From positions 1,488,001 through 1,552,000 of the forward strand of contig NZ_JAJEJP010000003.1 in the NCBI RefSeq assembly GCF_021390495.1: a stretch of 64,000 nucleotides of DNA. Reading direction: 5' to 3'. This DNA is from Paraburkholderia sp. ZP32-5 (GTDB taxonomy: Bacteria > Pseudomonadota > Gammaproteobacteria > Burkholderiales > Burkholderiaceae). How positions within the stretch are numbered: position 1 is the stretch's first letter; each line of letters begins with the position of its first letter. Positions 10,124 through 18,477 of this stretch are shown here, one piece after another. Position numbers and translations under genes: made by a program. Under the pieces are notes generated by a model. The model was not told where the DNA came from, did no database searches, and was given only the letters and a program-made list of their open reading frames with translations.

Positions 10124-11068
10124 TTGTTGGTACCTGAATCCAGAGCAGTGACCGGACCGTTCGAGAAAACATCGGGTTGGCTCGACTGGTTCGACGGCCC
10201 AAGCAAACCGGCTTTCGCACTGCCGCAAGGCGCCGTCGACGCGCATTGTCACGTATTCGGCCCCGGCGAGCGCTTCCCGTACGCACCGGAGCGCAAATAC
10301 ACGCCTTGCGACGCATCGAAGGAACAGCTGTTTGCGCTGCGCGATCATCTTGGTTTCGCGCGCAACGTGATCGTTCAGGCCAGTTGCCACGGCACCGACA
10401 ACCGCGCATTGGTCGACGCACTGACCCACTCGAACGGCCGCGCGCGCGGCGTGGCCTCGCTCGGCCGCGACATCACCGATACGGCGCTGCAGGATCTGCA
10501 CGCAGCGGGCGTGCGCGGCGTGCGCTTCAACTACGTGAAGCGCCTCGTCGATTCCACGCCGGCCGACGAGTTGCTGGAAATCGCTCACCGCATCGCGCCG
10601 CTCGGGTGGCACGTGGTGATCTATTTCGAAGCGGCGGACCTCGCCGAGTTGTGGGACTTCTTCACATCGCTACCGACCACGCTGGTCGTCGATCATATGG
10701 GCCGGCCCGATGTGACCAAACCGGTGGACGGCCCCGAATTCCAGCTGTTCATGCGCTTCATGCGCGAGAACCCGAACGTGTGGTCGAAGGTCACCTGCCC
10801 GGAACGTCTGTCGGCGAGCGGCCCGAACGCGCTGCACGGTGAACGCGCGGCCTATCGCGACGTGGTGCCGTTCGCCCGCCATATCGTCGAGAGCTTTCCC
10901 GATCGCGTGCTGTGGGGCACCGACTGGCCGCATCCGAATCTGACCCGCCACATGCCCGACGACGGCCTGCTGGTCGATTTCATCCCACACATCGCACCGA
11001 CCGCCGAGCTGCAGCGTAGACTGCTGGTCGCCAATCCGATGCGGCTCTACTGGCCTGAGGAGGCCTGA
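10124..11068 (+). CDS. ligI: LigI-like 2-pyrone-4,6-dicarboxylate lactonase
   Basis: Amidohydrolase-superfamily (COG3618) protein of 314 aa closely resembling Sphingobium LigI, which hydrolyses 2-pyrone-4,6-dicarboxylate in the protocatechuate/gallate 4,5-cleavage route. Diagnostic stretches are DAHCHVFGP, FARNVIVQASCHGTDN, GVRFNYVKRLVD, VVDHMGRPD, WGTDWPHPN and NPMRLYW. The HxH of strand 1 and the Asp of WGTDWPHPN are typical active-site residues. The TTG start at 10124 is supported by AGAGGA 7 bases upstream. It precedes an MFS transporter gene by 68 bp. An activity on a related lactone is possible. Confidence 0.85.
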   Translation: MLVPESRAVTGPFEKTSGWLDWFDGPSKPAFALPQGAVDAHCHVFGPGERFPYAPERKYTPCDASKEQLFALRDHLGFARNVIVQASCHGTDNRALVDALTHSNGRARGVASLGRDITDTALQDLHAAGVRGVRFNYVKRLVDSTPADELLEIAHRIAPLGWHVVIYFEAADLAELWDFFTSLPTTLVVDHMGRPDVTKPVDGPEFQLFMRFMRENPNVWSKVTCPERLSASGPNALHGERAAYRDVVPFARHIVESFPDRVLWGTDWPHPNLTRHMPDDGLLVDFIPHIAPTAELQRRLLVANPMRLYWPEEA

Positions 11069-11136
11069 CGATACGATGCCAAACCGGACTTCGTGATCCC
11101 TCAACTTACTATTCGATAATTCCAGGAGACCTAGTC

Positions 11137-12456
11137 GTGCAATCCCCGCCCTCCCAGGCCGCGGGTCTTGTGCTCACCCCCAGGCAGAAGACCCAGGCGG
11201 TCGCGATGTCCTGCCTCGGGTGGGCATTCGATCTGTTTGATCTGTTCATCCTGTTGTACGTCGCGCCGATTCTCGCGCACGTGTTCTTCGATTCGTCGAA
11301 TCAGATGCTGTCGCTAGCCGCCGTGTATGGCGCGTTCACGGTGACGCTGATCATGCGTCCGTTCGGCGGCTATCTGTTCGGCCGCTATTCCGATCGCCAC
11401 GGCCGCAAGAAGACGCTGTTCGTCGCGTCGATGGGCGTCGGCATTTCGACCGCGCTGATGGGGACCATTCCGACCTATCAAGCGATCGGCATCGCCGCGC
11501 CTGCGCTGTTCCTGCTGCTGCGTCTCGTGCAAGGCGTGTACATGGGCGGCATGGTCGCCGCCACGCACACGCTCGGCACCGAGTCGATCGATCCGCAATA
11601 CCGGGGGCTCGCGTCGGGCATCATCTGCGGCGGCGGCTCCGGTGTCGGCAAGCTGTTTGCGTCGCTGATCTTCGTAGTGGTGAGCGCGCTGATTCCCGGC
11701 CCGGCGTTCAACGCCTGGGGATGGCGCATCATGTTCTTCTCGGGCCTCGCCAGTTCGGTGCTCGGCCTGTTCGTGTTCAAGCGTCTGCAGGAATCGCCGC
11801 TGTGGCTCGCGCTCGCGGCCAAACAGCACGAGCAGCCGTCGGCGCGCGGCAAGCAGATCAGCGCGCTGCGCGGCGGCTTCGTCGGCATCACGTTCGGCTG
11901 CGTGCTGTTGACGCTGACCGGTGGCGGCCTGTCGTATCTGACTTCCGGTTATCTGCCGACCTTCCTGAAGCTCGTCAACAACGTGCCGCATACGACGTTG
12001 GGGCTGATCCTCAGTGCGTCGGCGGTGTGCGTGAGTCTTGCGTCGGTGTTGTCGGGCGCGCTGACCGATCGCATCGGCCGGCGTCGCGGCATGCTGCTGT
12101 ACGGCGGCGTTTCGCTCGTATCGATTCCGCTGCTGTATCTCGGGCTCAGTCACGCGCACGCGATCGGTGCGATCGCCGCCTACACGATTGCGCTGAGCTC
12201 GATCGGCACGTTCTGTTACGCGCCGCTGGTGATCGTGCTGAACGAGCGTTTCCCGACCGAAATCCGCTCCAGCGGCACCGCGATCTCGTGGAATATCGGC
12301 TTCGCGATCGGCGGCTCGATGCCGACGCTGGTCTCGCTGCTGGCCACCGAGGTCGGGCTGCTGCCCGCCACGCTGGCGATCGTCAGCGCGCTCGTCAGCG
12401 CCGTTTATGTCGCGGTCGTGCTGCTGATGCCGGAGACCAAAGGCGCGATGCGCTGA
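11137..12456 (+). CDS. MFS transporter, aromatic/organic acid type
   Basis: Major facilitator protein of 439 aa with about 12 membrane segments and the family signature between segments 2 and 3 (GRYSDRHGRKK), repeated after segment 8 as GALTDRIGRRRG. The FDLFDLFIL motif in the first segment is characteristic of the aromatic-acid:H+ symporter and sialate-type groups (PcaK, BenK-like). The GTG start has AGGAG upstream. Adjacent to the LigI-like gene, it probably imports the acid substrate degraded here. Confidence 0.85.
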   Translation: MQSPPSQAAGLVLTPRQKTQAVAMSCLGWAFDLFDLFILLYVAPILAHVFFDSSNQMLSLAAVYGAFTVTLIMRPFGGYLFGRYSDRHGRKKTLFVASMGVGISTALMGTIPTYQAIGIAAPALFLLLRLVQGVYMGGMVAATHTLGTESIDPQYRGLASGIICGGGSGVGKLFASLIFVVVSALIPGPAFNAWGWRIMFFSGLASSVLGLFVFKRLQESPLWLALAAKQHEQPSARGKQISALRGGFVGITFGCVLLTLTGGGLSYLTSGYLPTFLKLVNNVPHTTLGLILSASAVCVSLASVLSGALTDRIGRRRGMLLYGGVSLVSIPLLYLGLSHAHAIGAIAAYTIALSSIGTFCYAPLVIVLNERFPTEIRSSGTAISWNIGFAIGGSMPTLVSLLATEVGLLPATLAIVSALVSAVYVAVVLLMPETKGAMR

Positions 12457-12521
12457 GCCGTCCGGTCACCTCGCTGATTCCCTAAGCCACGCGCCCGCCG
12501 GAATCAGCGCCACATGTCCCA

Positions 12522-13760
12522 TCAGATGCGAGGAGGCTCGCATTCCTCCCGCAAATGCTGAAGAAAAGCCTGTTGCACCGCCGTGCCCAGCCAGTCGGTG
12601 CGGACGGTAAAGCCCACTGCCCGGCTGGCCTCGAGTGCCTCCAGTTCGAGCGCCACCATCTCGCTGCCCAGGTGGCCATCGAGAATCTGCGAGCGCGACA
12701 GCAACGTCAGGCAGTCGCTCTCGATCAGCATCGCCGTCATCATCGCGAGCGACGTCGTTTCGACCACCAGCCGCGGCTGGACCGGCAAGCGGGCGAAGAT
12801 TTGATCGATCACCGCGCGGCGCGGCACCTTGCGCTGCGGCACGACCCAGTCGTAATCGGCGAGGTCGCGCGCGGTGATGGTTTTCTGCCCCGCGAGCCGA
12901 TGGCCGTTGCGCACGGCGATCACGTATGGATCGTTGAACAGTTCGGTTTCCTGCACGGATGCCGTCAGACGCGGCTCGCGCAAACCGCCGATGATGATAT
13001 CGATCGTGCCCATTCGCAGCGCGCTCAACAGGCTCGCGTGCGAGCTTTCGTCGACGCTGATGCGCGCGGCCGGATAGCGCGCGCGCAGACGCTGAATCGC
13101 GCGCGCGACGAGGCGCGGCGGCAGCAGCGGCAACACGCCGATCGCGACCCGGCCCGTGAGTTGTCCACGCGCGTAGGCGAGGTCCTCGCTGGCCTGCGCG
13201 ATCTCGTACAGCGCGAGACTCAGACAACGCGCGAACTCGATACCGGCGGGGTTCGCCGACACACTGTGCACGCGCCGCCGGTACAGCGACACGCCGACGT
13301 TCTGCTCGATCTGCCGCGCGGCGCGATGCACGGCCGGCTGCGAAATACCGAGCGCTTCGGCCGCCTGCGCGGCGGAGCCCGCATTCGCGATCGCGATATG
13401 ACAACGCACCTGCGCATCGGTCAGATGCCGGCAAATCGCGGCGGCGTTTGCCGCGCCGGGTGTCGTCTGACCGGTGAGGTTCGCGACCGCTCGCTCCATC
13501 TGATCGAGCATGCGGCGAACGCGCCGATGCAGGATCACGCCCTCTTCGGTCAGCTCGCTGCCGCCGAAGCCGCGCTCGAACAACTGTCCGCCAAAACTCG
13601 CTTCGAGCTTGCTGATCGCAAGGCTCACCGCGGGTTGCGTGCGCCCCGCGCGAAGCGCGGCCTGCCCGATGCCGCCTGCCTCGCAGACGGCGTCGAACAG
13701 AAACAGACGCCGTAATCGCGCCAGATCATCGTCCGACGATACGTGCCCGGCTTCACTCAT
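12522..13760 (-). CDS. LysR-family regulator with two tandem winged-helix domains
   Basis: At 412 aa it is about 110 residues longer than a normal LysR protein because the winged helix-turn-helix occurs twice: residues about 15-75 (GIGQAALRAGRTQPAVSLAI) and about 110-170 (SAAQAAEALGISQPAVHRAA). A standard effector-binding domain (GRVAIGVLPLLPPRL onward) follows. It is divergent from the amidohydrolase gene at 13903, so it is the likely regulator of the 13.9-18.4 kb genes and perhaps of the ligI-MFS pair. GGAGG lies just before its ATG. Confidence 0.88.
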   Translation of the reverse strand: MSEAGHVSSDDDLARLRRLFLFDAVCEAGGIGQAALRAGRTQPAVSLAISKLEASFGGQLFERGFGGSELTEEGVILHRRVRRMLDQMERAVANLTGQTTPGAANAAAICRHLTDAQVRCHIAIANAGSAAQAAEALGISQPAVHRAARQIEQNVGVSLYRRRVHSVSANPAGIEFARCLSLALYEIAQASEDLAYARGQLTGRVAIGVLPLLPPRLVARAIQRLRARYPAARISVDESSHASLLSALRMGTIDIIIGGLREPRLTASVQETELFNDPYVIAVRNGHRLAGQKTITARDLADYDWVVPQRKVPRRAVIDQIFARLPVQPRLVVETTSLAMMTAMLIESDCLTLLSRSQILDGHLGSEMVALELEALEASRAVGFTVRTDWLGTAVQQAFLQHLREECEPPRI

Positions 13761-13780
13761 CCAACCTCCCGAAGGCTCAT

Positions 13781-13827
13781 GTTAAACCCTAAGCTTAACC
13801 AGAATTTATGTCGTGAAGCGTACTTCA
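13781..13827. promoter_or_regulatory. Inverted repeats in the divergent regulator promoter
   Basis: Two dyads lie between the tandem-HTH LysR gene and the amidohydrolase gene: GTTAA-N9-TTAAC (13781-13799) and TGAAG-N4-CTTCA (13814-13827). They are candidate binding sites for the LysR-type protein encoded next door. Confidence 0.5.
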
Positions 13828-13902
13828 TATTGAGGGCTTCGGCCATATCGCACGTACAGTAACGGCTATTCGATCAAAGAAATTTTTAATCAGGAGCACG
13901 TT

Positions 13903-14754
13903 ATGTCCGTTGTCGTCGACACCCATACCCACGCAATTTCCCCGGATCAGCAGCGTTATCCGCTCGCGCCGGTTGGCGGTCATCAGTCGGAATGGTCGGC
14001 CAAGCGGCCGGTCAGTTTCGAGGGCCTGCTCGCGTCGCTCGACGCAGCCGGTATCGATCGCGCGGTGGTGGTGCAGGCTTCGACGGTGTATGGCAACGAC
14101 AATAGTTATGTGGTCGAGGCGGTGCGTAGCCATCCCGACCGGTTCGCCGGCGTGTTCTCGATCGACGTGCTGGCAGCCGACGCCGTCACGCAGATGCAGC
14201 GCTGGCTCGACGCCGGTCTTTCCGGGCTGCGTCTGTTCACGACCGGCAGCACGATGCCGGGCCAGGCGGGCTGGCTCGATGACGAACGCTCGTTCCCGGT
14301 GTGGGACTACGCGCAGCGTCACAACGTGTCGATCTGCCTGCAGATGACCGCGCAAGGCATTCCCGCGCTGCTGAACATGCTCGCGCGCTTTCCCGATATC
14401 CGCGTGTTGCTCGATCACCTCGCGCGTCCGGAACTCGCCGGCGGCCCGCCGTACGAAGCAGCCGCGCCGCTGTTCAGCCTCGCGTCGCACGAAGGCGTGT
14501 ACCTGAAGCTGACGAATCGCACGATCGCCGAAGCCGCGCGCGGTGCGTCGACGCCCGCGGCGTTCTTCCCGCGCGTGCTCGAAGCATTCGGGGCGCACCG
14601 TATCGCGTGGGGCTCCAATTTCCCCGCGGCCGAAGGCACGCTGCCGCAACTGTTCGCCGATGCGCGCGAGGCCTTGTCGATGTTGCCGGCAGATGCACGT
14701 GAAGCGATCTTCGGCGGCACCGCGCGCACGATTTATCCGGCCCTTTCGGCTTGA
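13903..14754 (+). CDS. LigI-family amidohydrolase
   Basis: COG3618-type TIM-barrel amidohydrolase of 283 aa. The N-terminal DTHTHAISPD provides the strand-1 HxH, DRAVVVQAS matches the LigI family second strand, and VLLDHLARPE and AWGSNFP occupy the positions of the later active-site strands. The usual Asp of the W-G-T/S-D motif is replaced: the motif reads WGSNFP, so Asn stands where LigI has Asp. It is the second member of this family in 4 kb and lies 46 bp before the decarboxylase-like gene, suggesting hydrolysis of a lactone or decarboxylation of an aromatic acid. Confidence 0.82.
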   Translation: MSVVVDTHTHAISPDQQRYPLAPVGGHQSEWSAKRPVSFEGLLASLDAAGIDRAVVVQASTVYGNDNSYVVEAVRSHPDRFAGVFSIDVLAADAVTQMQRWLDAGLSGLRLFTTGSTMPGQAGWLDDERSFPVWDYAQRHNVSICLQMTAQGIPALLNMLARFPDIRVLLDHLARPELAGGPPYEAAAPLFSLASHEGVYLKLTNRTIAEAARGASTPAAFFPRVLEAFGAHRIAWGSNFPAAEGTLPQLFADAREALSMLPADAREAIFGGTARTIYPALSA

Positions 14755-14800
14755 TACGTTTGCCTGATCAACGCGCCCGGAACAAAATAGGAGACAGCAA

Positions 14801-15712
14801 GTGACCACCGCAACCCAACCGCTGCGCCTGAAAACCGCGCTCAAAACCTATCCGCACACCCGGGCCCTGAAGGCCGGCGAGCTGACCGACCCTGCCGTCG
14901 AACTCGTGTTCGAAGAGGTCGAACCGATCCACCGCGCGTTCGCGCCGATGGCGCGCCGCCAGGCCTACGACGTCAGCGAAATGGCGATCGTCACCTACCT
15001 GCAGGCGAAGGCCTATCGCAAACCGGTCGTACTGTTGCCGGCGGTCGTGGCCGCGCGCTTCCAGCAAGGCTGCATCATTCACAACGCCGCGCGCGGCCGG
15101 CTCGATGTCGGCAGTCTCGCGGGCAAGAAAGTCGGCGTACGCGCTTACACGCAAACGACCGGCGTGTGGGTGCGCGCGATCCTCGCGCAAACCTACGGCG
15201 TGAAGCTTGAAGATATCGACTGGGTCACGATCGAAGGCTCGCATCTGGAGGAGTATCGCGATCCTTCTTTCGTGCGCCGCGCCGAGGCCGGCAAGCAACT
15301 GCTGCCGATGCTTCGCGCAGGCGAACTCGATGCGGCGATTCTCGGCAACGATCTGCCGGACGAGCCCGGTCTCGAACCGCTGATCGTCGACGCAGCCGCC
15401 GCCGATCGCGCGTGGTATGCGGAGCATCACTATGTTCCGATCAATCACGTCGTCGTGGTCACGCAGGAACTGGCCGACTCGCATCCGCAGGCAATGCGCG
15501 CGGTCTATGACCTGCTATGCCGCGGCAAGGACTCGGTCGCCGCGGAAAACGCGGGCAAGCCGAACAAGCTGCTGTTCGGTTACGACGCACTGCGCGGGCC
15601 GCTCGCGGAAACCCTTGCATTCTGCGAGCAGCAGCAGTTGCTGCCGCGCAAGCTGAGCGTCGATGAAATTTTCGCCGACAGTCTTGCCGTTCTCGGCGAA
15701 GCCGCGCGCTGA
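14801..15712 (+). CDS. 4,5-dihydroxyphthalate-decarboxylase-like protein (PBP2 fold)
   Basis: A 303-aa protein resembling 4,5-dihydroxyphthalate decarboxylase (Pht5 type), a family with the fold of NitT/TauT ABC binding proteins. Supporting stretches are LKTALKTYPHTRALKAGEL, YDVSEMAIVTYL and LAGKKVGVRAYTQTTGVWVRAIL. There is no signal peptide or lipobox, which argues for a cytoplasmic enzyme rather than a transporter subunit. The GTG start has AGGAGA upstream. Between a LigI-type hydrolase and DctA it fits decarboxylation of an aromatic polyacid. An orphan solute receptor is the alternative. Confidence 0.72.
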   Translation: MTTATQPLRLKTALKTYPHTRALKAGELTDPAVELVFEEVEPIHRAFAPMARRQAYDVSEMAIVTYLQAKAYRKPVVLLPAVVAARFQQGCIIHNAARGRLDVGSLAGKKVGVRAYTQTTGVWVRAILAQTYGVKLEDIDWVTIEGSHLEEYRDPSFVRRAEAGKQLLPMLRAGELDAAILGNDLPDEPGLEPLIVDAAAADRAWYAEHHYVPINHVVVVTQELADSHPQAMRAVYDLLCRGKDSVAAENAGKPNKLLFGYDALRGPLAETLAFCEQQQLLPRKLSVDEIFADSLAVLGEAAR

Positions 15713-15780
15713 CACCGTATCTGTTCGTCAGATCATTTCCGAGCGAACCTGAGTTCGCCACTGCTTGACAAGGAGACACC

Positions 15781-17139
15781 ATGAGCTTGCCTGGCAAGTC
15801 CACTTCACCGAAACCGAGGGCACGTCAGCCGTTTTATCGCGACCTGTCGATTCAGGTGCTGGCCGGCATGGCGCTGGGCGTCGCCACCGGTTACTTCTTT
15901 CCGAAATTCGGCATCAACCTGCAACCGGTCGGCGACGCCTTTATCCGCATCATCCAGATGCTGATCGGGCCGATCATCTTTTGCACCGTGTGCAGCGGTA
16001 TCGCGGGCGTTCGTGACTTCAAGAAAGTCGGCCGCGTGGCGATCAAGGCACTCTTCTATTTCGAAGTCGTGACCTCGCTCGCGCTGGTGCTGGGGCTTGT
16101 CGTGATCAACGTGCTCAAGCCCGGCGTCGGCATGAACGTCGACATGCACAGCGTGCACTCCGCGGCGGTCGACGCGTACGTCGCCAAAGCCCATCACGTC
16201 GTGACGACCAGCGAATTCCTGCTCAACGTGATTCCGCACACGGCAATCAGCGCGTTCGCCGGCGGCGACGTGCTGCAAGTGCTGTTCTTCTCGGTACTGT
16301 TCGCGTTCGGCCTCGCCGCAATCGGCGAGCGTGCAAAACCAGCGCTGGATCTGATCGATTCGGTATCGGGGTCGCTGTTCTGGATCATCGGTCTGACGAT
16401 GAAAATCGCGCCGCTCGCGGCGTTCGGCGCGATCGCGTACACGGTCAGCAAGTTCGGCTTCGGCACGCTGCTTTCGCTTGGCAAGCTCGTACTCGAGTTC
16501 TATCTGACCTGCGCGCTGTTCATTCTGCTGATTCTGTGGCCGATCGCGAAGCTCAACGGCATCAGCCTGTTCCGCCTGATGCGCTATATCGGCGCCGAGC
16601 TGCTGCTGGTGATCGGCACGAGTTCGTCCGAAACGGTGTTCCCGCAACTGATCGACAAGCTCGAACGGCTCGGTTGCGACAAGTCGGTAGTCGGCCTGGT
16701 ACTGCCGACCGCCTACACGTTCAATCACGACGGCACCTGCCTCTATTTCGCTGCGGCCGCGGTGTTTCTCGCGCAGGCCACCAACACGCCGATGAACTGG
16801 CACGACCAACTGGTGCTGCTTGCGGTGTTGCTGCTGACGTCGAAGGGCGCGGCGGGCGTGTCCGGTGCGGCGATTGCGGTGCTGGCCGCGACACTCGCCG
16901 CATCGAACACGATTCCGGTCGAATCGATCGCGCTGATTCTCGGCATTCACAAGGCGCTTTCCAGTGCATTCGTGTTCACCAACATCGTCGGCAATAGCCT
17001 CGCGACGATCGTGGTGGCGAATTGGGAAAAGGCACTCGACCGCGTCGCACTGCGCCGCGAACTGAGTACCGGGTTCAAACCGATCGACCCGCCGCATACG
17101 CGGCTCAACGCAACGAGCGGGGGCTCGGCAGGCAATTGA
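15781..17139 (+). CDS. dctA: DctA-type C4-dicarboxylate/H+ (Na+) symporter
   Basis: Dicarboxylate/amino acid:cation symporter of 452 aa. It has the multi-segment profile of the family and its hallmark serine-rich hairpin (GTSSSETVFPQ), followed by TAYTFNHDGTCLY and the re-entrant loop near SKGAAGVSGAA. DctA imports succinate, fumarate, malate and sometimes orotate or related acids. Here it follows the decarboxylase-like gene by 68 bp with AAGGAGA upstream and may import an acid substrate or recover C4 acids made by the pathway. Confidence 0.92.
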   Translation: MSLPGKSTSPKPRARQPFYRDLSIQVLAGMALGVATGYFFPKFGINLQPVGDAFIRIIQMLIGPIIFCTVCSGIAGVRDFKKVGRVAIKALFYFEVVTSLALVLGLVVINVLKPGVGMNVDMHSVHSAAVDAYVAKAHHVVTTSEFLLNVIPHTAISAFAGGDVLQVLFFSVLFAFGLAAIGERAKPALDLIDSVSGSLFWIIGLTMKIAPLAAFGAIAYTVSKFGFGTLLSLGKLVLEFYLTCALFILLILWPIAKLNGISLFRLMRYIGAELLLVIGTSSSETVFPQLIDKLERLGCDKSVVGLVLPTAYTFNHDGTCLYFAAAAVFLAQATNTPMNWHDQLVLLAVLLLTSKGAAGVSGAAIAVLAATLAASNTIPVESIALILGIHKALSSAFVFTNIVGNSLATIVVANWEKALDRVALRRELSTGFKPIDPPHTRLNATSGGSAGN

Positions 17140-17345
17140 TGATTAGCTAGTAGCCCTTCTCGCGGCCGGCAATGCGGATCTGAAAGCGCGGATCTGAAAC
17201 CACGAATCGAAAGCAACTGCCGGCCTACCCTGAAAACCTGAAACTGAGGCGAAGAACAGACGATTTTGCTCGTCGTACGCATCGTACGGCGACGCTTCCG
17301 ATCGTCAGTCGTTTCACACAACAACATTAACGCGGAGACGTAAAA

Positions 17346-18386
17346 ATGAAGAAAGAGGTTTGGAAAACCATTGGAATTGGACTTTCGGCAGCAGCCGGCA
17401 CGTTGGCCACGCTGCCCGCGCACGCGCAATCGAGCGTGCAGATCTACGGTACCGCCGATGGCGGCGTCCGCTATCAGACCAATGCCGCGAAAGGCGGCGG
17501 CTCGGTGGTCACGATGAATTCGAACGGCTACTACAGTTCGAACAAACTCGGCTTTCTCGGCACCGAAGATCTGGGCGGCGGCTGGAACGCCCATTTCCGT
17601 CTGGAGAACGGCTTCAACCTCGGTAACGGGCAACTCGACAATACGACCAACACGCTGTTCAATCGTCAGTCGTATGTCGGTATCGGCAACACGCGCTTAG
17701 GCTCGATCGACCTTGGCCGCCAGTACACGATCTCGCACGACATCATCAGCATCTACGATCCGTTCGGGTTCCACTTCACGCCGATCCTGCCGTTGACGCT
17801 GGCCTCGGACGGCACCCGTAACAACAACGCGGTCAAATACACGAACAATTTCGGGCCGCTGCTGTTCGAAGCGGACAACTCGTTTGGCGGCGTACCCGGC
17901 AATTTCAGCAGCGGCGCGACGCGCTCCGTGGGCGTCAGCTATCAGATAGGTCCGGCGGGTATCGGCGGCGTGTATGGCCATCGCAACATCCTGAACGGCA
18001 CGACCTATGTCGGCGACAGCTATTACCTGGTCGCCGCCGGCTACAAGATCGGCCCGGTACGGATCTCGGGCGGCTTCATGTCCGAGGATCAGCAGAATCC
18101 GACCACGCCGCATCAGGTGACGAACAATGCGTTCGGCGGCCTTGCGTGGACCATCACACCGGATGTGGTTTTCCGCGGCGGTTACTACCAGACGACCGTA
18201 TCGAACGACAAGGCGAGCCGCCGTGGTCTGTCGATGGTTTCGCTTGCGTATCTGCTTTCCAAGCGCACCACGCTGTATAGCGCGGTCGATTACACGTCGT
18301 ACAAACACGCGGTGGTCAGCACGCTCAACCCGACCGGCTCGTCCAGTCAGACAGCGGTGACCGTCGGTATCGACGTGCTGTTCTAA
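17346..18386 (+). CDS. Outer-membrane porin (OmpC/gram-negative type)
   Basis: Porin of 346 aa with a signal peptide ending ALPAHA-like (LATLPAHA|QSSVQIYG), then the family N-terminal strand. The mature chain is built of alternating beta strands with GRQY and GFLGTEDLGGGWNAHFRLENG, and ends in the aromatic terminal residue pattern VGIDVLF recognised by the BAM complex. It is the last gene of the acid-catabolic cluster and probably lets the substrate cross the outer membrane. Confidence 0.93.
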   Translation: MKKEVWKTIGIGLSAAAGTLATLPAHAQSSVQIYGTADGGVRYQTNAAKGGGSVVTMNSNGYYSSNKLGFLGTEDLGGGWNAHFRLENGFNLGNGQLDNTTNTLFNRQSYVGIGNTRLGSIDLGRQYTISHDIISIYDPFGFHFTPILPLTLASDGTRNNNAVKYTNNFGPLLFEADNSFGGVPGNFSSGATRSVGVSYQIGPAGIGGVYGHRNILNGTTYVGDSYYLVAAGYKIGPVRISGGFMSEDQQNPTTPHQVTNNAFGGLAWTITPDVVFRGGYYQTTVSNDKASRRGLSMVSLAYLLSKRTTLYSAVDYTSYKHAVVSTLNPTGSSSQTAVTVGIDVLF

Positions 18387-18414
18387 CCTCACGCATACCC
18401 GCTGATGCGTTATT

Positions 18415-18446
18415 GCCGCGACGACGACGACGCGCGTCGTCGCGGC
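18415..18446. terminator. Strong hairpin between convergent genes
   Basis: A 12-bp perfect stem (GCCGCGACGACG / CGTCGTCGCGGC) with an 8-base loop, located between the porin stop (18386) and the permease stop (18478). There is no T-tract, so it may act with Rho or as an mRNA 3'-end protector in both directions. Confidence 0.5.
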
Positions 18447-18477
18447 CCGCTACATCTTCTACCGCCCGATCTGCCGA

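Noticed and set aside
15805..17097. 430-aa minus-strand frame opposite dctA
   Set aside because: Arg/Glu/His/Gln-rich shadow of a membrane transporter gene; no ribosome site or domain.
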